DNA of 8,293 nucleotides, taken from NCBI GenBank assembly GCA_031282605.1, contig JAITDK010000157.1, positions 1 through 8,293 on the forward strand, read 5' to 3'. The stretch is from Oscillospiraceae bacterium (lineage in GTDB: Bacteria > Bacillota > Clostridia > Christensenellales > Aristaeellaceae). How positions within the stretch are numbered: the first letter of the stretch is position 1; every line of letters starts with the position of its first letter. The notes beneath the pieces are model-generated. The model was given only the letters and a program-made list of their open reading frames with translations, made no database searches and had not been told where the DNA came from. The translations under genes and the position numbers were made by a program. This document shows positions 5,928 through 8,293 of this stretch, piece after piece.

Positions 5928-6939
5928 AAGCCGCAAATTCGTCGATGACGCCCTCCGGCGAAGCCCAGCTCGCCACCAGCCGCACCGCCGTTTCGGTATC
6001 GGATATCCTCTCCGCGTCGTGGAACGCGAACCGTTTACGCAGCTTGACGACCCACTCGTCCGGCAATATCGGGAACAGCATATTCGTCCGCGTTTCAACT
6101 AGGAAACGAACGTCCTTCGCCACCAGCGCCGCGCGCAGTCCGTCGGCGATCTTGTTAGCGCGCCGGGCCAGACTGAGGAACAGGTCGCCCTCGAACAAAA
6201 CGTCAAACTGATGCCCCAACAGGAAACCTTTGGCCAGCATACCGCCGCGCTGCTTGATCAGGTAGCGGAAGTCGGGCTTCAGCGCGTCGTTGATGATAAC
6301 CATCGCCTCGCCGAACAGCGCGCCATTCTTCGTCCCGCCTATATAGAACGCGTCCAAGCAGCGCGGCAGATGCGCCCACTCGAGATCCGACGCGGCCAGC
6401 GCGGAACCGAGCCGCGCGCCGTCCATGTAGAGCAGCAGATTCAGCGCGTCGCAGCATCCGCGCAGCTTGCACAGTTCATCGGCGGTGTATACGGTTCCCA
6501 ATTCCGTCGCGTTGGAGATGTAAACCAACCGCGGCTTCACCATGTGTTCATCCGTCTGCTTGGAATATAGCAGCTCGACCAACGTAGGAGTCAGTTTACC
6601 GTCCGTCGTCGGGGCGGTCAGCAGTTTGTGCCCGCTGGCCTCGACCGCGCCGGTTTCGTGGACGTTGATATGCGCCTGTTCGGTGCAGATGATTGCCTCA
6701 TGCGGGCGCAGGAACGCTGCCAGCGCGATCAAATTCGCGCCCGTTCCACCTATTAGGAAATGCACGTCCGCGTCATTGCGTCCGATCAACCCGCGTATCT
6801 TGGTCGCTGCTGAATCGCACGCGTCGTCCGCGCCGTAGCCTGATCGGGACGTTGTGTTCTCCCTCGCGATCCGCTCCAGTATCGCCGGATGCGCGCATTC
6901 GCTGTAATCGTTTTCCAAATGGATCAGCTCGCTTGCCAT
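5911..6939 (-). CDS. ltaE: Threonine aldolase family protein (PLP-dependent, beta-eliminating lyase fold)
   Basis: It probably cleaves L-threonine or L-allo-threonine to glycine and acetaldehyde in the cytoplasm, using PLP. The 342 residues match the family. Visible features are LENDYSECAHPAIL (8-21) and the PLP-phosphate loop GGTGANL (64-70). Then come HINVHETGA (90-98) with the ring-stacking His, and YMDGARLGSAL (171-181) with the cofactor Asp173 and Arg176. GGTKNGALFGEA (201-212) holds the Schiff-base Lys204. The GGTKNG form of the lysine motif marks the branch distinct from the FSKGLGAP type, so specificity for threonine versus another beta-hydroxy amino acid is less sure. AAAGGAG lies 7 nt before the ATG. 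The gene is divergent from the Gfo/Idh gene and co-directional with bioY downstream. Its last codons overlap the candidate BirA operator. Confidence 0.92.
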   Translation of the reverse strand: MASELIHLENDYSECAHPAILERIARENTTSRSGYGADDACDSAATKIRGLIGRNDADVHFLIGGTGANLIALAAFLRPHEAIICTEQAHINVHETGAVEASGHKLLTAPTTDGKLTPTLVELLYSKQTDEHMVKPRLVYISNATELGTVYTADELCKLRGCCDALNLLLYMDGARLGSALAASDLEWAHLPRCLDAFYIGGTKNGALFGEAMVIINDALKPDFRYLIKQRGGMLAKGFLLGHQFDVLFEGDLFLSLARRANKIADGLRAALVAKDVRFLVETRTNMLFPILPDEWVVKLRKRFAFHDAERISDTETAVRLVASWASPEGVIDEFAACVNQL

Positions 6940-6952
6940 GCCATGTCTCCTT

Positions 6953-6970
6953 TATTTCATGTATTTCATG
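6953..6970. repeat. Tandem 9-bp duplication in the aldolase leader
   Basis: TATTTCATG occurs twice with no gap (6953-6961, 6962-6970), directly upstream of the aldolase ribosome binding site. Further upstream GTTCAAT occurs at 6977-6983 and 6991-6997, a 14-bp period, each preceded by a C-rich run. These may be small slippage duplications or spaced protein sites. Confidence 0.5.
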
Positions 6971-7018
6971 ATCCCCGTTCAATACCCCCAGTTCAATCAT
7001 GTAATTCGCCTCCGGGGC

Positions 7019-7047
7019 TTTCCATTCCCGCTCGCTGGTGCTACAAT
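7019..7047 (+). promoter_or_regulatory. Candidate promoter of the Gfo/Idh gene
   Basis: TTTCCA (7019-7024), 17 nt, TACAAT (7042-7047) with a TG one base before the -10 (extended -10). The expected start near 7054 gives a leader of about 52 nt to the ATG at 7106. Confidence 0.5.
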
Positions 7048-7071
7048 AATGCGAAACGAATCTTATGTATA
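7043..7071 (-). promoter_or_regulatory. Candidate promoter of the threonine aldolase gene
   Basis: On the minus strand TATACA (7066-7071), 17 nt, TATTGT (7043-7048), each a 4/6 match. The -10 shares its bases with the plus-strand -10, so the two divergent promoters would exclude each other. The leader to the ATG at 6939 would be about 98 nt. Confidence 0.3.
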
Positions 7072-7105
7072 TTGGCCGTTGGGTTTGATGAATGGGGGGG
7101 TCGGC

Positions 7106-8266
7106 ATGAAACCGATGCGTTTTGGGTTGATTGGGTATAAGTTCATGGGTAAGGCGCACTCGAACGCACTGGCGCGGCTGCCAATGTTCTTTGAGACGGA
7201 TGTGCCGGTAGAGCGCGCCGTGCTGTGCGGACGCGATGCGATGTGGGTCAAACAGGCGTCCGAGACGCTGGGGTTCAAGGAGATCGAGACCGATTGGAAG
7301 AAACTGGTCGCGCGCGACGATATCGACGCAATCGACATCACCGCGCCGTCAAACGCGCATCGCGACATCGCGATCGCGGCGGCGCAGGCGGGCAAGCACG
7401 TATTCTGCGAGAAGCCGCTCGCGCTGACCACTGCGGACGCGCGGTTGATGCAGGAGGCCGCCGAGAAGGCCGGGATAGCGAACCAGATTGGATTCAATTA
7501 CCGCTTTGCGCCCGCTCTGGCGCTGGCCAAGAAGCTGATTGACGATGGGAAGATAGGCAAGGTATTTCACTGCCGTGGCAGTTTCCTGCAAGACTGGATC
7601 ATTGATCCGGACTTTCCGAAGGTGTGGAGGCTGGATAAGACGGTCTGCGGCAGCGGCGCGCTGGGCGATTTATGCGCGCACGTGATCGACGCGGCGCGTT
7701 ACCTTGTCGGCGACATAGCCGAAGTGGTCGGGTCGCTGACTACGTTCGTCAAGGAACGTCCTGTCGTCGAACGCATGACCGGCCTGTCGGGCAAGGCGAG
7801 CGCAGACGCGCCGCGCGCCAAGGTGGACGTTGACGACGCCAGTTCGTTTATCGCCCGGTTCGAAAGCGGCGCGATGGGGATGTTCGAGGCGACGCGGTTC
7901 GCGCAGGGACACAAGAACGACATGCGCATAGAGGTGAACGGCGAGAAGGGATCGTTGAAGTTTGAGTTTGAGCGGATGAATGAGCTGTGGTACTTCAGCG
8001 CCGAGGATGAGCCAGGCGAACAGGGTTGGCGGATGATACAGGTTTCAGAGGGCGTTCATCCTTACTGGGACAAGTGGTGGCCGGCCGGTCACGTGATCGG
8101 ATTCCCAGAGACGTTCGTTCACGAACTGTACGAATTTGTGCAGTGTGCGTCTCAAGGGCGGCCGTGCGCGCCAAACTTCGCGGATGGCGTGGCGGTCGCG
8201 CAGATTATGGACGCGGTTGAACTGTCCAGCCAGCGGCGCGCGTGGGTGGACGTAGGCGAGATATAG
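7106..8266 (+). CDS. Gfo/Idh/MocA family NAD(P)-dependent oxidoreductase
   Basis: This is a cytoplasmic dehydrogenase, probably acting on a sugar, inositol or related polyol. From the ATG at 7106 it has 386 residues, normal for the family. The N-terminal Rossmann fold opens MRFGLIGYKFMGKAHSNA (4-20 region). Lys12 replaces the middle Gly of GxGxxG; I believe a branch of the family shares this form. The catalytic signature is CEKPLAL (101-107, Lys103), followed by GFNYRFAPAL (129-138). GDLCAHVIDAARYL (187-200) supplies the Asp-His-Asp pattern (Asp188, His192, Asp195). The C-terminal beta-sheet domain includes the VDDASSFIARFESGAMG run. A poly-G tract (7094-7100) serves as a poor ribosome site 5 nt before ATG 7106; ATG 7088 and 7115 are alternatives. 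The gene is divergent from the aldolase. No substrate can be named. Confidence 0.93.
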   Translation: MKPMRFGLIGYKFMGKAHSNALARLPMFFETDVPVERAVLCGRDAMWVKQASETLGFKEIETDWKKLVARDDIDAIDITAPSNAHRDIAIAAAQAGKHVFCEKPLALTTADARLMQEAAEKAGIANQIGFNYRFAPALALAKKLIDDGKIGKVFHCRGSFLQDWIIDPDFPKVWRLDKTVCGSGALGDLCAHVIDAARYLVGDIAEVVGSLTTFVKERPVVERMTGLSGKASADAPRAKVDVDDASSFIARFESGAMGMFEATRFAQGHKNDMRIEVNGEKGSLKFEFERMNELWYFSAEDEPGEQGWRMIQVSEGVHPYWDKWWPAGHVIGFPETFVHELYEFVQCASQGRPCAPNFADGVAVAQIMDAVELSSQRRAWVDVGEI

Positions 8267-8293
8267 CGCGGTTTCGGGTTCCGTCTTGACGCC

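Noticed and set aside
6938..7105. An N-terminal extension of the Gfo/Idh protein to position 6938
   Set aside because: The extra 56 codons cross the candidate promoter and lack a ribosome site; the Rossmann fold begins directly after the ATG at 7106.
1..8293. A novel defence, toxin-antitoxin or mobile system
   Set aside because: All substantial genes belong to ordinary metabolic, transport or ribosome-associated families, and no array, integrase or attachment-like repeat is present.

Overview
The window looks like a GC-rich member of the Bacillota (probably a Clostridia-type bacterium, perhaps from a metagenome). This rests on strong GGAGG-type ribosome binding sites before most genes, a long-form ribosome hibernation factor, a BioY biotin-uptake protein, a candidate BirA-type operator and a TTG start codon. 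The lineage is an inference; no rRNA or other marker is present.

Layout. Positions 1-2470 hold two minus-strand genes separated by one base. The upstream gene is an (alpha/alpha)6-barrel glycoside hydrolase related to GH63, GH37 and mannosylglycerate hydrolases. The downstream gene runs off the left edge, and its 198 visible residues align along their length with the N-terminal part of its neighbour, so the pair are tandem paralogues. A 367-bp gene-free region (2471-2837) with candidate regulatory repeats separates them from a small plus-strand PNPOx-like flavin protein (2838-3233). That gene converges on a strong hairpin terminator (3294-3333).

Positions 3392-6939 hold four minus-strand genes. 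In transcription order they are a threonine aldolase, bioY, hpf and an MFS transporter. The hpf and MFS genes are separated by one base and are almost certainly translationally coupled. bioY and hpf each have a candidate promoter of their own: a BirA-like operator over a sigma-A-type promoter for bioY, and a sigma-H-like promoter for hpf. The four genes may therefore be partly separate units. Divergent from the aldolase, a plus-strand Gfo/Idh/MocA oxidoreductase (7106-8266) shares a compact promoter region with it.

How the genes work together. The two glycoside hydrolases, the sugar-type MFS permease and the Gfo/Idh dehydrogenase suggest carbohydrate metabolism, with no substrate visible. The other genes are housekeeping: PLP-dependent amino-acid metabolism, vitamin uptake and stationary-phase ribosome protection. 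I see no phage, IS, CRISPR, tRNA or rRNA feature and no clear sign of a new defence or mobile system. The most interesting points are the tandem hydrolase paralogues, the hpf-MFS coupling and the candidate regulatory sites.
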